Source: an uncultured Clostridia bacterium (GTDB taxonomy: Bacteria > Bacillota > Clostridia > Oscillospirales > CAG-272). From it: a stretch of 8,982 nt of DNA. Under the pieces are notes generated by a model, which saw only the letters and a program-made list of their open reading frames with translations, did not search any database and was not told where the DNA came from. Below are positions 1 to 7,218 of the stretch, in pieces. Numbering within the stretch: position 1 is the first letter of the stretch; every line of letters begins with the position of its first letter. Location of the stretch: NCBI GenBank assembly GCA_945936265.1, contig CAMETB010000051.1:1-8982 (forward strand). Direction: 5' to 3'. The position numbers and the translations under genes are program-made.

Positions 1-395
1 CCTATTCTTCCAAAGCCGTGTGCGACGGTGATGACACAAGGTATTACGGGTAAAATTTTAAGAAGATGCAGATCCATCTTTTTGCGTAAGATAAAGTAAA
101 CTATAAGGAAAAATCCCGCTCCGCCGAGAAGACCTCCTATAAAGGTTATTCCGTTGCCGAGGTGAAAGCCCGCCTGCGGATTTTTTATATAATTGTAAAT
201 TGCCTGGAAGAAAGCCGCCGCCGCAAATCCGAAGGCTATTGCGCCTACTCCGTTGTAAAACGAAAAGTCAACGAGTTTTTCCTCGATGGATAACCTCTTT
301 GAATACAAATAAAGAACAAGAAATCCGCAAAGTATTCCGACGGCTATCATAACGCCGTACATATGTACTTTCCAGAAGATAGGATTTGGTAACAT
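1..395 (-). CDS. lgt: Lgt-family prolipoprotein diacylglyceryl transferase, N-terminal part
   Basis: The gene is cut by the left window edge, leaving 131 codons of the N-terminus. Lgt moves a diacylglyceryl group from phosphatidylglycerol to the lipobox cysteine of prolipoproteins at the cytoplasmic membrane. The sequence shows hydrophobic segments at about residues 10-31, 48-66 and 87-103. A glycine-rich ITFIGGLLGG block lies at about 83-92 and the start of the Lgt signature, HGFGRI, at 126-131. The ATG at 395-393 follows a strong GGAGAGGAGA ribosome binding site, and a consensus promoter lies upstream. One oddity is that the position normally held by the functionally important His of the HGGLxG block (His103 in E. 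coli) is Ile here, at about residue 86. The protein may therefore be a divergent Lgt paralogue rather than the housekeeping enzyme. Family assignment is fairly secure; activity is not. Confidence 0.8.
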   Translation of the reverse strand, partial: MLPNPIFWKVHMYGVMIAVGILCGFLVLYLYSKRLSIEEKLVDFSFYNGVGAIAFGFAAAAFFQAIYNYIKNPQAGFHLGNGITFIGGLLGGAGFFLIVYFILRKKMDLHLLKILPVIPCVITVAHGFGRI

Positions 396-428
396 AATAT
401 CTCCTCTCCGAGTTTAAGATATACGGAC

Positions 429-457
429 ATTATACTACAAAATACCCGAAATTTCAA
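429..457 (-). promoter_or_regulatory. Sigma-A promoter for the lgt-like gene
   Basis: Read on the minus strand, TTGAAA (457-452) and TATAAT (434-429) are separated by exactly 17 bases. That gives 11 of 12 consensus positions. It lies about 35 bases upstream of the start codon at 395 and is divergent from the promoter of the rightward gene. Confidence 0.8.
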
Positions 458-490
458 TAGATTTAATAATTATTCTTTTCCTGTGAAAAA

Positions 491-521
491 TTTACCGATA
501 TTCGCTTTTTTATGGTACAAT
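491..521 (+). promoter_or_regulatory. Probable extended -10 promoter for the beta-helix gene
   Basis: TACAAT at 516-521 is preceded by TG one base upstream (TGGTACAAT), an extended -10 element. A weak TTTACC -35 lies at 491-496 with a long 19-base spacer. The start codon at 553 is about 30 bases downstream. The extended -10 probably makes up for the poor -35. Confidence 0.55.
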
Positions 522-552
522 GTAAGAAGTAAGCCGACAGAGAGGAAAAGTT

Positions 553-1950
553 ATGAAAAACGGTATAGAAGAAAAGATATATGAAAAGTTGGATAAGGCA
601 AAGGCGCAAAACAAGGTGCTTATAAATTCCCTTACAGACAGGACAAGCCTGACGGATTACGGTTTTTTGATGAAAAGTGACGGTGAAAAGGAGCTTTGGG
701 CAGACGCTTTTCAGACGGCGATTGACGAGCACGAAATTGTCGTTATTCCCGCACGCAAAAAGCCCTATTATATAGAAAAACAGATAGTCATACCCTCAAA
801 CCGTCGCATTGAGGCAAACGGAGCTACCATAAGGCAAACGCCCGATTGCAGCGTTCTTATGCTTCGGAACAGCAATACCGCCGACGGAACACACCGCCCC
901 ATTTGCGATATTGAGAAGAATTACAACATATCAATAGACGGCGGAAGGTGGGAAGAAATGCGCTCTGCGCGCGGCGGATACGGCAAGAGCGGAAAATACG
1001 ATGAGGAAAGAAGTTTTTTCGGAGTATCCTCTCTGTTCTTCTTTAATAATATGGAAAACCTGACTCTGACAAATATCACCTTTGCCCATACGGCAGGTTT
1101 TTGTGTGCAGGCGGGAGATATTAAAAACGCCGTTTTTGAAAATATACGCTTCGAGAGCTGCTATGCGGACGGGCTTCACATAAACGGAAACACAAAAAAT
1201 CTTATATGCCGCAACGTAAGCGGCGAGGTTGGTGACGATCTCGTAGCTTTGAACGTTTACGACTGGCAGAATTCTTCCGTTGACTTCGGTCCGATGGACA
1301 CGGTACTGTGCGAAAATCTTGAACTTTCAAAGTCAAGCGGATACAAAGCGTTGAGAATTGAGCCCGGCCGCTATTATTTTGACGACGGAAGCGAGATTGA
1401 CTGCTCTCTTAAAGACACAATAATAAAAAACGTAAAAGGCATACGCACGTTCAAAATGTATTATCAGACCCCCGGCTACAATATAGGAGAGTCCCCCGAG
1501 CGAGGGGACGTGGGCAGTGCCGATAATCTGTTTTTTGAAAACATAAAAATCGATTTGTGCGACCCGATAGACAAGCTTCCCCCTTACGTTGATTCCGACC
1601 CGATAAGAGGAAGCTTTGCCGCTTTTGAACTCGGTGCAAACATAGGATATTTATGCCTTGAAAACATTGACTTAACGCTTTATAAGGAAAATTTTCCATA
1701 CTCTTATCTTGTATGCTGCGGCCCGAAATCCGTACGAATGGGAAATTACGAAGTGTTCGACCCGTACCTTTCAAGCAAAGTAAAAACCCTTGAGCTGAAA
1801 AATATAATGGTAAACGAAGAACGTGTCCAGGGCGTAAGAGGCATAGTGAGAGAAATTGAGTTTGACGACGTAAACGAAGACGGACATTCCACCGCCCGCG
1901 GCTCTATCGAAGAAATCATACTCGACGGCAAAAAAGTCAACTCAATATAA
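553..1950 (+). CDS. Cytoplasmic GH28-like right-handed parallel beta-helix protein
   Basis: The product has 465 residues, close to the usual size of glycoside hydrolase family 28 (polygalacturonase-type) proteins. From about residue 75 to 460 it has short repeating strand-turn units rich in Asn and Ile or Leu, such as NISIDGG (125-131), NLTLTNITF (169-177) and NAVFENIRF (192-200), typical of a pectin-lyase fold. GH28-like acidic motifs are visible as ADG (Asp206) and GDD (Asp228-Asp229), in the places of family NTD and GDD. The segment where GH28 enzymes carry the GHG histidine reads SGYKALRI (263-269) and has no His. FKMYY (300-304) may stand for the RIK site. There is no signal peptide or membrane segment, so a cytoplasmic role on imported oligosaccharides is possible. 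The ATG follows AGAGAGGA with good spacing. It is a single-gene unit ended by the hairpin at 2000. Fold is likely; substrate is unknown, and an inactive or altered enzyme is possible. Confidence 0.75.
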   Translation: MKNGIEEKIYEKLDKAKAQNKVLINSLTDRTSLTDYGFLMKSDGEKELWADAFQTAIDEHEIVVIPARKKPYYIEKQIVIPSNRRIEANGATIRQTPDCSVLMLRNSNTADGTHRPICDIEKNYNISIDGGRWEEMRSARGGYGKSGKYDEERSFFGVSSLFFFNNMENLTLTNITFAHTAGFCVQAGDIKNAVFENIRFESCYADGLHINGNTKNLICRNVSGEVGDDLVALNVYDWQNSSVDFGPMDTVLCENLELSKSSGYKALRIEPGRYYFDDGSEIDCSLKDTIIKNVKGIRTFKMYYQTPGYNIGESPERGDVGSADNLFFENIKIDLCDPIDKLPPYVDSDPIRGSFAAFELGANIGYLCLENIDLTLYKENFPYSYLVCCGPKSVRMGNYEVFDPYLSSKVKTLELKNIMVNEERVQGVRGIVREIEFDDVNEDGHSTARGSIEEIILDGKKVNSI

Positions 1951-1999
1951 GTTCATACCGCAAAATACCCGCCACTTGAATCTTCAAAAGTAGATAAAA

Positions 2000-2028
2000 A
2001 CGCTCCGAGGGTACTCGGGGCGTTTTTT
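2000..2028. terminator. Bidirectional intrinsic terminator between convergent genes
   Basis: A 10-base-pair stem (2000-2009 with 2014-2023, one G-T wobble) closes a 4-base loop. On the plus strand it is followed by a run of six T (2023-2028). On the minus strand the A-run at 1996-2000 gives a run of five T. It can end both the rightward beta-helix gene and the leftward operon whose last gene, acpP, stops at 2061. Confidence 0.88.
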
Positions 2029-2060
2029 AGGTTTATGAATTTAGCTGTGGCATTTGCCGA

Positions 2061-2288
2061 TTATTTTTGGAGACTGTCAAGATATTTTGCTATATCACCG
2101 ACGGTGACGAAGGTTGCAAGCTCTTCGTCGGGAATTACTATTCCGTTTTCTTCCTCCATGGTCATAAGGATCTGAAGAATATCGACGGAATCAGCACCGA
2201 GGTCGTCCTTTATGGAGGACTCGGGCTTTATTTGGTCAATATCCATTTTGAGTTGACTTGCGAGCATTTCTCTTACCTTATCAAGCAT
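2061..2288 (-). CDS. acpP: Acyl carrier protein
   Basis: This is the 75-residue carrier of acyl chains in fatty acid and phospholipid synthesis, in the cytoplasm. The 4'-phosphopantetheine attachment site is the LGADSVD motif, with Ser34 as the modified residue. Helix III is marked by VIPDEE (51-56) and TVGDI (62-66). Length, acidity and motif spacing all match bacterial ACP; Val replaces the more common Leu after the serine. The ATG at 2288-2286 follows AAGGAGAT. It starts 11 bases after the plsX stop and is the last gene of the operon, followed by the terminator at 2000-2028. PlsX upstream uses acyl-ACP as substrate or product, so the pairing makes functional sense. Confidence 0.96.
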   Translation of the reverse strand: MLDKVREMLASQLKMDIDQIKPESSIKDDLGADSVDILQILMTMEEENGIVIPDEELATFVTVGDIAKYLDSLQK

Positions 2289-2299
2289 ATGTATCTCCT

Positions 2300-3298
2300 T
2301 TAATTCAAAGCCGAAGCGATTTTTTCATTAAGATTTTTATCAATCATTGTGTACGCCTGGTCTATGCACTTTTCAAACGCTCTGGCACCCGAGCTGCCAT
2401 GCCCTTTAACTATTGTTTTTTCAAGCCCGAGCAGGACGCTGCCGCCGTAGTTCTGATAGTTCATAAACTCTTTTTCTTGCTTAAACATTTTGCGCATAAG
2501 AAGCGCGCCGAGCTTATTTATCCACGAGGACATAATATCCTTTTTCAGTTTTTTGAGCATTTCAAGGCAGGCGCCCTCCGTGCTTTTTATCAACACGTTC
2601 CCCGCAAAAGCGTCACATACGACAAGATTGTATTTTCCCGAGAGAAGATCTCTGCTCTCCATATTGCCGACAAAATTTATGCTCTTTTCTTCTTTAAGGA
2701 GTTTGTAGGCTTCTTTTCTTAATTCGTCGCCCTTTTCCTCCTCAACTCCAACATTAAGAAGCGCAACCTTGGGAGAGTCAATGCCGTAAACGCACGAAAT
2801 ATATGCGCTTGCCATAACGGCATACTGCCTTAACTGCTCGGGGGTGCAGTCTATATTGGCTCCGCTGTCGCAAATGCCGACTATACTTCCGTCCATGGTG
2901 GGAAGTATCGGGCAAAAGGCGGGACGGCGAACACCCTCTATTCTTCCTATCCTCGCTATTGCGGCGCCGACCAGAACTCCGCTTGCTCCGCTTGAAACGA
3001 GCGCGGATATTTCCTCATTCTCCCTTAACTCTTTTATTGCACGGATCATTGAGGAATCTTTTTTGAGCCTTACCGCATTTATCGGCTTATCGTTGCCGTT
3101 TACCTCGTCGGGAGCGTGAATTATCGACACTCTCTCCGCCGGATAGTCAAAACCCGAGAGTTTTTCACGAATGACTTTTTCATCCCCGAAAAGAACGGCA
3201 AAAAGGTCATCGTGGTTTTTAAGTGCGTTTACCGTTCCTTCTATGTTGGCGTTTGGACTTTTGTCACCGCCGAGGCAGTCTATTGCTATTTTTATCAT
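2300..3298 (-). CDS. plsX: Phosphate acyltransferase PlsX
   Basis: PlsX interconverts acyl-ACP and acyl-phosphate at the membrane surface. The acyl-phosphate feeds PlsY for lysophosphatidic acid synthesis, while the reverse reaction loads exogenous acyl groups onto ACP. The 332-residue length is normal. Recognisable family blocks are IDCLGGDKSP (6-15, usual form MDAMGGDxxP), SSGASGVLVGAA (102-113), DAFAGNV (229-235), GGSVLLGL (286-292) and GHGSS (299-303). The start ATG overlaps the stop of the upstream GNAT gene as ATGA (3295-3298), and a strong GGAGGAG site lies inside that gene's 3' end, so translational coupling is likely. The plsX-acpP order is conserved across Bacillota. Confidence 0.96.
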   Translation of the reverse strand: MIKIAIDCLGGDKSPNANIEGTVNALKNHDDLFAVLFGDEKVIREKLSGFDYPAERVSIIHAPDEVNGNDKPINAVRLKKDSSMIRAIKELRENEEISALVSSGASGVLVGAAIARIGRIEGVRRPAFCPILPTMDGSIVGICDSGANIDCTPEQLRQYAVMASAYISCVYGIDSPKVALLNVGVEEEKGDELRKEAYKLLKEEKSINFVGNMESRDLLSGKYNLVVCDAFAGNVLIKSTEGACLEMLKKLKKDIMSSWINKLGALLMRKMFKQEKEFMNYQNYGGSVLLGLEKTIVKGHGSSGARAFEKCIDQAYTMIDKNLNEKIASALN

Positions 3299-4425
3299 TT
3301 GTTCTCCTCCAGCTTTTTCACGTACGAGCGCCTGCGCTTGTGCTGTACGCTCTTAAAGTGCTTCCACTGATTGCGGATCGCATAATTATTTTCAAGATTT
3401 AAGTTGGTTTCCGCATACTTAACGCCGTCCTCTGTCAGCATTTTCATAAGTCCTGCGGCAACTATTGCATTGACGCCCTTGTTAAGATAATCGGGGTGGA
3501 CGGCTATTAGTCCGAGGTCGATTATCTCGGGGTGCTTTATCGCTTTAAGAACGCGGAAAAGTGCGGGTAGGGTCAGTCTTCCCTGCGACTTTTGAAGCGC
3601 TTTTGCAAGCGACGGGAAACAAATTCCCAGGCAGACGATTTTATTTTCCTCATTTAGCACCACGACAACGTGCTTTAAGTCTATTATAAGGCGGAAATTA
3701 TCCATCATCATTTTTTTCATGCCGTTCGTAAACGGCACGGTGCCGTAAAGACCGTCGTATGCTATGTCGAGAAGTTCAAAGAATCCGTCGGCGTACTTTT
3801 TTAAGAAATCGGAAACGCTCTTTGCCTCTCCTACATGGAGGTTGTACCTTTTCATAACGAACTGCGCCGTCTTTTCCATAGCCTCGGCGCCCTCGTCGGG
3901 AGCGTATATTTTAGACTCAACCCAATCGACCTCTTTGGAATATCCGCACTCCTCGACAAGAGAGCCGTAATATTCCTCATTGTACTGCTCCTCAAACGTG
4001 GAGAGCTCGTCAAAGCCCTCGATAAGAAGTCCTTCTCTTTCAAGGTCGGAATATCCGAGAGGTCCGCAAACGGTGTCCATGCCGTTTGAGCGCGCAAAGT
4101 CTTCAACCGCATCAAAGAGCGCTTTTGCGACCTCTTTGTCGTCTATCGAATCAAAGCGTGTAAATCTGACTCTTTTTTCGCCCGTTTTTTCGTTGGAGGC
4201 GTTTTGAATAATTGCGGAAATACGCCCGACGGTAACCCCGTCTTTAACCGCTAAAAAATATTCCGATTTGCAGGTATCGTTATAGACAAAATCGGGACGG
4301 AATATCTTTTTTTCATCTCCGTAAAGAGGCGGAACAAAAAAGGGATTGTCACGGTACATTTGCAGCGGAAATTCAAGAAATTCCTTTTGCTGTTTTTTCG
4401 TCCTTACTGTCTGTATCTCTATCAT
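3295..4425 (-). CDS. YghO-like GNAT-fold protein, function unknown
   Basis: The product has 376 residues and matches the conserved YghO-like family of GNAT proteins as I recall it. The N-terminal block has NPFFVPPLYGDEKKIF (27-42), then FLAVKDGVTVGRISAI (57-72) with the family's GRI element. GPLGYSDLEREGLLIEGFD (121-139) is the family GPxxxS...GLLxxGFD signature. A second GNAT half lies at about 300-345, with LIAVHPDYLNKGVNAI (306-321) resembling the acetyl-CoA-binding beta4-alpha3 motif in a degenerate form. The C-terminus is strongly basic (KRRRSYVKK). The ATG at 4425 lies 7 bases after the fakB stop, with a GAGG site overlapping that stop, and its own stop overlaps plsX. Position between fatty-acid kinase and plsX hints at a role in acyl transfer or lipid metabolism. 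That is inference only; the acyl donor and acceptor are unknown. Confidence 0.8.
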   Translation of the reverse strand: MIEIQTVRTKKQQKEFLEFPLQMYRDNPFFVPPLYGDEKKIFRPDFVYNDTCKSEYFLAVKDGVTVGRISAIIQNASNEKTGEKRVRFTRFDSIDDKEVAKALFDAVEDFARSNGMDTVCGPLGYSDLEREGLLIEGFDELSTFEEQYNEEYYGSLVEECGYSKEVDWVESKIYAPDEGAEAMEKTAQFVMKRYNLHVGEAKSVSDFLKKYADGFFELLDIAYDGLYGTVPFTNGMKKMMMDNFRLIIDLKHVVVVLNEENKIVCLGICFPSLAKALQKSQGRLTLPALFRVLKAIKHPEIIDLGLIAVHPDYLNKGVNAIVAAGLMKMLTEDGVKYAETNLNLENNYAIRNQWKHFKSVQHKRRRSYVKKLEENK

Positions 4426-4432
4426 AATATCC

Positions 4433-5302
4433 TCATCTGTGTTTAGCGTGGAACGATACTCCGACTCCGTTGGGTCCGCAATGGCTTCCCGCCGTCGGAT
4501 TGGTCACAATTATTTCTATATTGAGATTTTCGCCGAATTTATTCTTTAATCTCCCGGCAAGCTCAGAGGCGAGTTCGGGAGCGTCGGTATGTCCTATTAC
4601 GACGCGGTGCGAATATATGTCATCGCCAAGCTCCTCGACAAAGGAAACGAGACGTTCCATGGCTTTTTGTCTTCCTCTTTCTTTTGTAAGACTTACCATT
4701 TGTCCGTCGGGGCTCATATATATTATCGGTCTTATTCCGAGCAGTGTTCCCATCGTTGCCGATATACCGCTTACCCTGCCGCTTCTGCGGAAAAATTTAA
4801 GGTCGTCGGCAAAGAAATACTGCGCAAATTTATCTACCTCGATATCAGCCCAGGCGACTATTTCCTCGGCGCTCTTGCCCGCAAGGCGCATGTCGCCTAT
4901 TTCTCTTGCTATGTTATAACTTACTATCGTAATTCCCTTTGTATCTATCGGGTAAAATTTTCTCTCGGGAAATTCTTTAAGAAGCTCCGCTATCGCCTCG
5001 TCCATAGCCTCAAACGTACATGTCATTTTTCTTGAAAAATGAACGTAGAGAATATCGTTGCCTTTTTCAAACTCAGGGCGGAAATATTCCTTGTATTTCT
5101 CGGTTGAAATTCCGCTTGTTACGGGCAGAATCCCGCCTCTTAAACCGTCGTAAAATGCGTGAAGGTCTACCTCTTTTGTGTCCTCGTAAGGAAAATAAGT
5201 TTTTCCGTCTATGGCATACGGCATACTTATAAGCTTGTATCCGTATTCCGCCGCAACCTGCGGGGTTATATCGGTATCCGTATCGGTAAATAAAGTAAGC
5301 AT
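4433..5302 (-). CDS. fakB: DegV-family fatty-acid binding protein, FakB-type
   Basis: FakB-type proteins hold a free fatty acid so that FakA can phosphorylate its carboxylate to acyl-phosphate. I take ATG at 5302-5300 as the start (289 residues), because AGGAGA sits 6 bases upstream; an in-frame TTG at 5320 lacks such a site and overlaps the fakA stop. DegV motifs are TDTDTDIT (6-13, usual DSTADL), TSGIST (62-67), DLKFFRRSGRVSG (167-179), GTLLGIRPII (185-194) and a C-terminal GSHCGPNGVGVSF (272-284). The length is typical of the family. The usual SGT block reads TCT (94-96) here, so the ligand pocket differs from well-studied FakB proteins. The gene starts 10 bases after fakA, supporting partnership. 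The bound fatty acid cannot be read from the sequence. Confidence 0.88.
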   Translation of the reverse strand: MLTLFTDTDTDITPQVAAEYGYKLISMPYAIDGKTYFPYEDTKEVDLHAFYDGLRGGILPVTSGISTEKYKEYFRPEFEKGNDILYVHFSRKMTCTFEAMDEAIAELLKEFPERKFYPIDTKGITIVSYNIAREIGDMRLAGKSAEEIVAWADIEVDKFAQYFFADDLKFFRRSGRVSGISATMGTLLGIRPIIYMSPDGQMVSLTKERGRQKAMERLVSFVEELGDDIYSHRVVIGHTDAPELASELAGRLKNKFGENLNIEIIVTNPTAGSHCGPNGVGVSFHAKHR

Positions 5303-5312
5303 AATTTTTCTC

Positions 5313-6965
5313 CTATTCAAGCACTATCATATAATCGTAGATTGGTTGTCCGCCGTTTATCATTATTATTTCGGTGTTTTTGTATATAGCAGAAAGTTCT
5401 TTATAAAGCTCGTCTGCTTCCTCGTCTTTCGTTTCTTCTCCGACGATTACCAGCATAACGCCGTATTCGTCCGTATCAAGCTTTGAGAGCATTTCCTTTG
5501 CCGCCGAGTTGCGATCTTTGCCGTCGGATAGAATTTCGTCCCCGACGAAGCCTATATAGTCACCCTCGTGCACCTGCACTCCGTTCATATCGGCGTTTCG
5601 GCTTGCGTGGGAAACAAGTCCCGTGACAACGCCGGATACTATCTCTTCGGCGCTATCTTTTATTGACTTTGTATCGCCCTCGGTGTCCATCATTGATATT
5701 GCGGCATAGCCCTCTCCGACGGTGTGGGTCTTTATAACTACTATTTCGGATTTATCGTAAAGGCTTGCTGCCTGCTCCGCCGTCATTATGACGTTGCCGT
5801 TGTTTGGAAAAACGAAGATTCTTCTTGCGTTTACCTTGTCAAATGCATCTATAAAATCCGCCGCCGACGGATTCATACTCTGCCCGCCGTCAACAATGGC
5901 GTCAACTCCTAATGAAATAAAGGTTTCCTTTACTCCGTCGCCGTTGCAGACCGATACTATTCCCGTCGCCTTTTGCCTTTTCTTTTCAATTACCGACTGT
6001 GCGTTATTCCCTCTCTCAAGCGCCTCGCTGTTCTGCAGAGCCATATTCTCTATTTTCATCGTGAGAAATTCGCCGTATTGCTGGCAGTAATCAAGTATCT
6101 GCCCCGGGTGCATGGTGTGAACATGGACTCTTACTATACTGTCGTCCTTAAACGCCACAACCGATTCGCCAACGCTTTGCAAATATGCAACAAACGCTTC
6201 AAGGTCAAAGTTTGAAACGTCGCATTTTGAATTCTGAAGTCTTAAAAGAAATTCCGTACAATACCCGTATTTGAGTTCGCTATCCGCGCCGAAAAGCGAA
6301 AAATCAATATCGTCCGCCCTCTTAAAGTCGGCGGTCGAATAAGTATCCGACGGAGCCTTGCCGAGCAAAGCGTCCCTCATTCCCTCGAAAATATAAAGAA
6401 GCCCCGCACCTCCGCTATCGACGACGCCCGCCTCGGATAGCACGGGCAAAAGCTCGGGCGTTCTTTCAAGAGAGCGCGCCATTTCGGAGAGCAAATCATC
6501 AAAGTACTCTTTTACGGTTGAAGAATTTTTTGATTTTGCATACGTAACGGCGTCCTTGAAAACCGTGAGAATCGTTCCCTCAACGGGAGTTTTTACGGCA
6601 TCGTAAGCCTCGGCAACGCCCGATTCCATTCCCCTCATAAAATCGTATATGCCGCCCTCGTCAAGCTCAAAAAATTCCTTTGTAATTCCTGAAAAAATCC
6701 GCGACAATATGACTCCCGAATTGCCTCTTGCACCAAGAAGCATTCCGCGAGCCGCGGCTTTTGCTGTATCTCCGAGTTTTTCCCCTGCGCTTTTCGCAGC
6801 CTCCGCCCCTGATGCGAAGGTCATCATCATATTGTCCCCCGTATCTCCGTCGGGAATTGGAAAAACATTCAAATCATTTACGTTTTGTCTATATATCGCA
6901 AGTCGGCTTGCCCCTGCACAGAGCATTTCGGTAAATTCCTTGCCACCTATGGTTGCAGTATTCAT
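5313..6965 (-). CDS. fakA: Fatty acid kinase ATP-binding subunit, FakA (DAK2/DhaL type)
   Basis: FakA uses ATP to phosphorylate the fatty acid presented by FakB, giving acyl-phosphate for PlsX or PlsY. The 550-residue length and three-part layout fit the family. An N-terminal DhaL-type kinase domain (about 10-200) has PDGDTGDN (38-45) with the Mg-ATP aspartates Asp39 and Asp41, GARGNSG (78-84) and VDSGGAGLL (182-190). The middle domain has YCTEF (235-239) and VRVHVHT (278-284); Cys236, His281 and His283 are candidate metal ligands. The C-terminal DegV-like domain has GGQSMNPS (360-367) and FPNNGNVI (386-393). One variation is Asp44, where most relatives have Thr (DGDTGTN). The ATG at 6965 follows GGAGGG with a short gap. 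It is the first gene of the operon, about 108 bases after the predicted transcription start. Confidence 0.93.
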   Translation of the reverse strand: MNTATIGGKEFTEMLCAGASRLAIYRQNVNDLNVFPIPDGDTGDNMMMTFASGAEAAKSAGEKLGDTAKAAARGMLLGARGNSGVILSRIFSGITKEFFELDEGGIYDFMRGMESGVAEAYDAVKTPVEGTILTVFKDAVTYAKSKNSSTVKEYFDDLLSEMARSLERTPELLPVLSEAGVVDSGGAGLLYIFEGMRDALLGKAPSDTYSTADFKRADDIDFSLFGADSELKYGYCTEFLLRLQNSKCDVSNFDLEAFVAYLQSVGESVVAFKDDSIVRVHVHTMHPGQILDYCQQYGEFLTMKIENMALQNSEALERGNNAQSVIEKKRQKATGIVSVCNGDGVKETFISLGVDAIVDGGQSMNPSAADFIDAFDKVNARRIFVFPNNGNVIMTAEQAASLYDKSEIVVIKTHTVGEGYAAISMMDTEGDTKSIKDSAEEIVSGVVTGLVSHASRNADMNGVQVHEGDYIGFVGDEILSDGKDRNSAAKEMLSKLDTDEYGVMLVIVGEETKDEEADELYKELSAIYKNTEIIMINGGQPIYDYMIVLE

Positions 6966-7079
6966 GTTCCCTCCACATATCTCTTTTAGTTTTTCATAAC
7001 CTTTGGGGCATAACCAAGTTAGATTTTGTCGTTAAAATCGCCTCAAAGATCGTCATTCGGGAATGGAAGTTCTGTCCGT
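6966..7079 (-). promoter_or_regulatory. Leader region of the fak-plsX-acpP operon
   Basis: The leader of about 108 bases lies between the predicted start of transcription (near 7073) and the fakA start codon. The heptamer GGTTATG (minus strand) occurs twice, at 7015-7009 and 7001-6995, 14 bases apart. A weak TTGG/CCAA inverted repeat flanks the first copy. I recognise no known riboswitch and no clear FapR or FabT operator. GGAGGG just before the ATG is the fakA ribosome binding site. Confidence 0.35.
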
Positions 7080-7108
7080 ATTTTATCATATTATTCGTCA
7101 TAAGTCAA
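7080..7108 (-). promoter_or_regulatory. Sigma-A promoter for the fakA operon
   Basis: On the minus strand TTGACT (7108-7103) and TAAAAT (7085-7080) are separated by exactly 17 bases. TG precedes the -10 box as TGATAAAAT, an extended -10. It should be strong, as suits an operon ending in acpP. The surrounding bases show no convincing operator palindrome. Confidence 0.85.
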
Positions 7109-7186
7109 CATATTTTGCGCAAATACAGATTATGCCAAAATAATGATATTCAGAAGCGGGAAAATTCATACAACAGATTTAAACAG

Positions 7187-7212
7187 AAAAAGCTCCGCAC
7201 GAGGCGGGGCTT
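7187..7212 (-). terminator. Intrinsic terminator of the decayed EEP/GNAT unit
   Basis: Read on the minus strand, a 9-base-pair stem (7212-7204 with 7198-7190, one wobble) closes a 5-base loop and runs into TTTTT (7191-7187). It lies 7 bases after the TGA of the GNAT fragment at 7219, so it was probably the native terminator of that acetyltransferase gene. No such U-run exists on the plus strand. Confidence 0.85.
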
Positions 7213-7218
7213 AAAGTA

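Noticed and set aside
463..732. Leftward open frame across the divergent intergenic region and the start of the beta-helix gene
   Set aside because: It overlaps the promoters and the N-terminus of a better supported gene, and its translation is low in complexity without motifs.
2067..2722. Long rightward open frames opposite acpP and plsX
   Set aside because: They are antisense shadows of well-recognised genes with no ribosome binding sites or family motifs.
7080..7108. Palindrome around the fakA promoter (TTATGA...TGATAA) as a FapR-type operator
   Set aside because: Only the outer four to five bases match in inverted form, and the known FapR or FabT consensus is not met.
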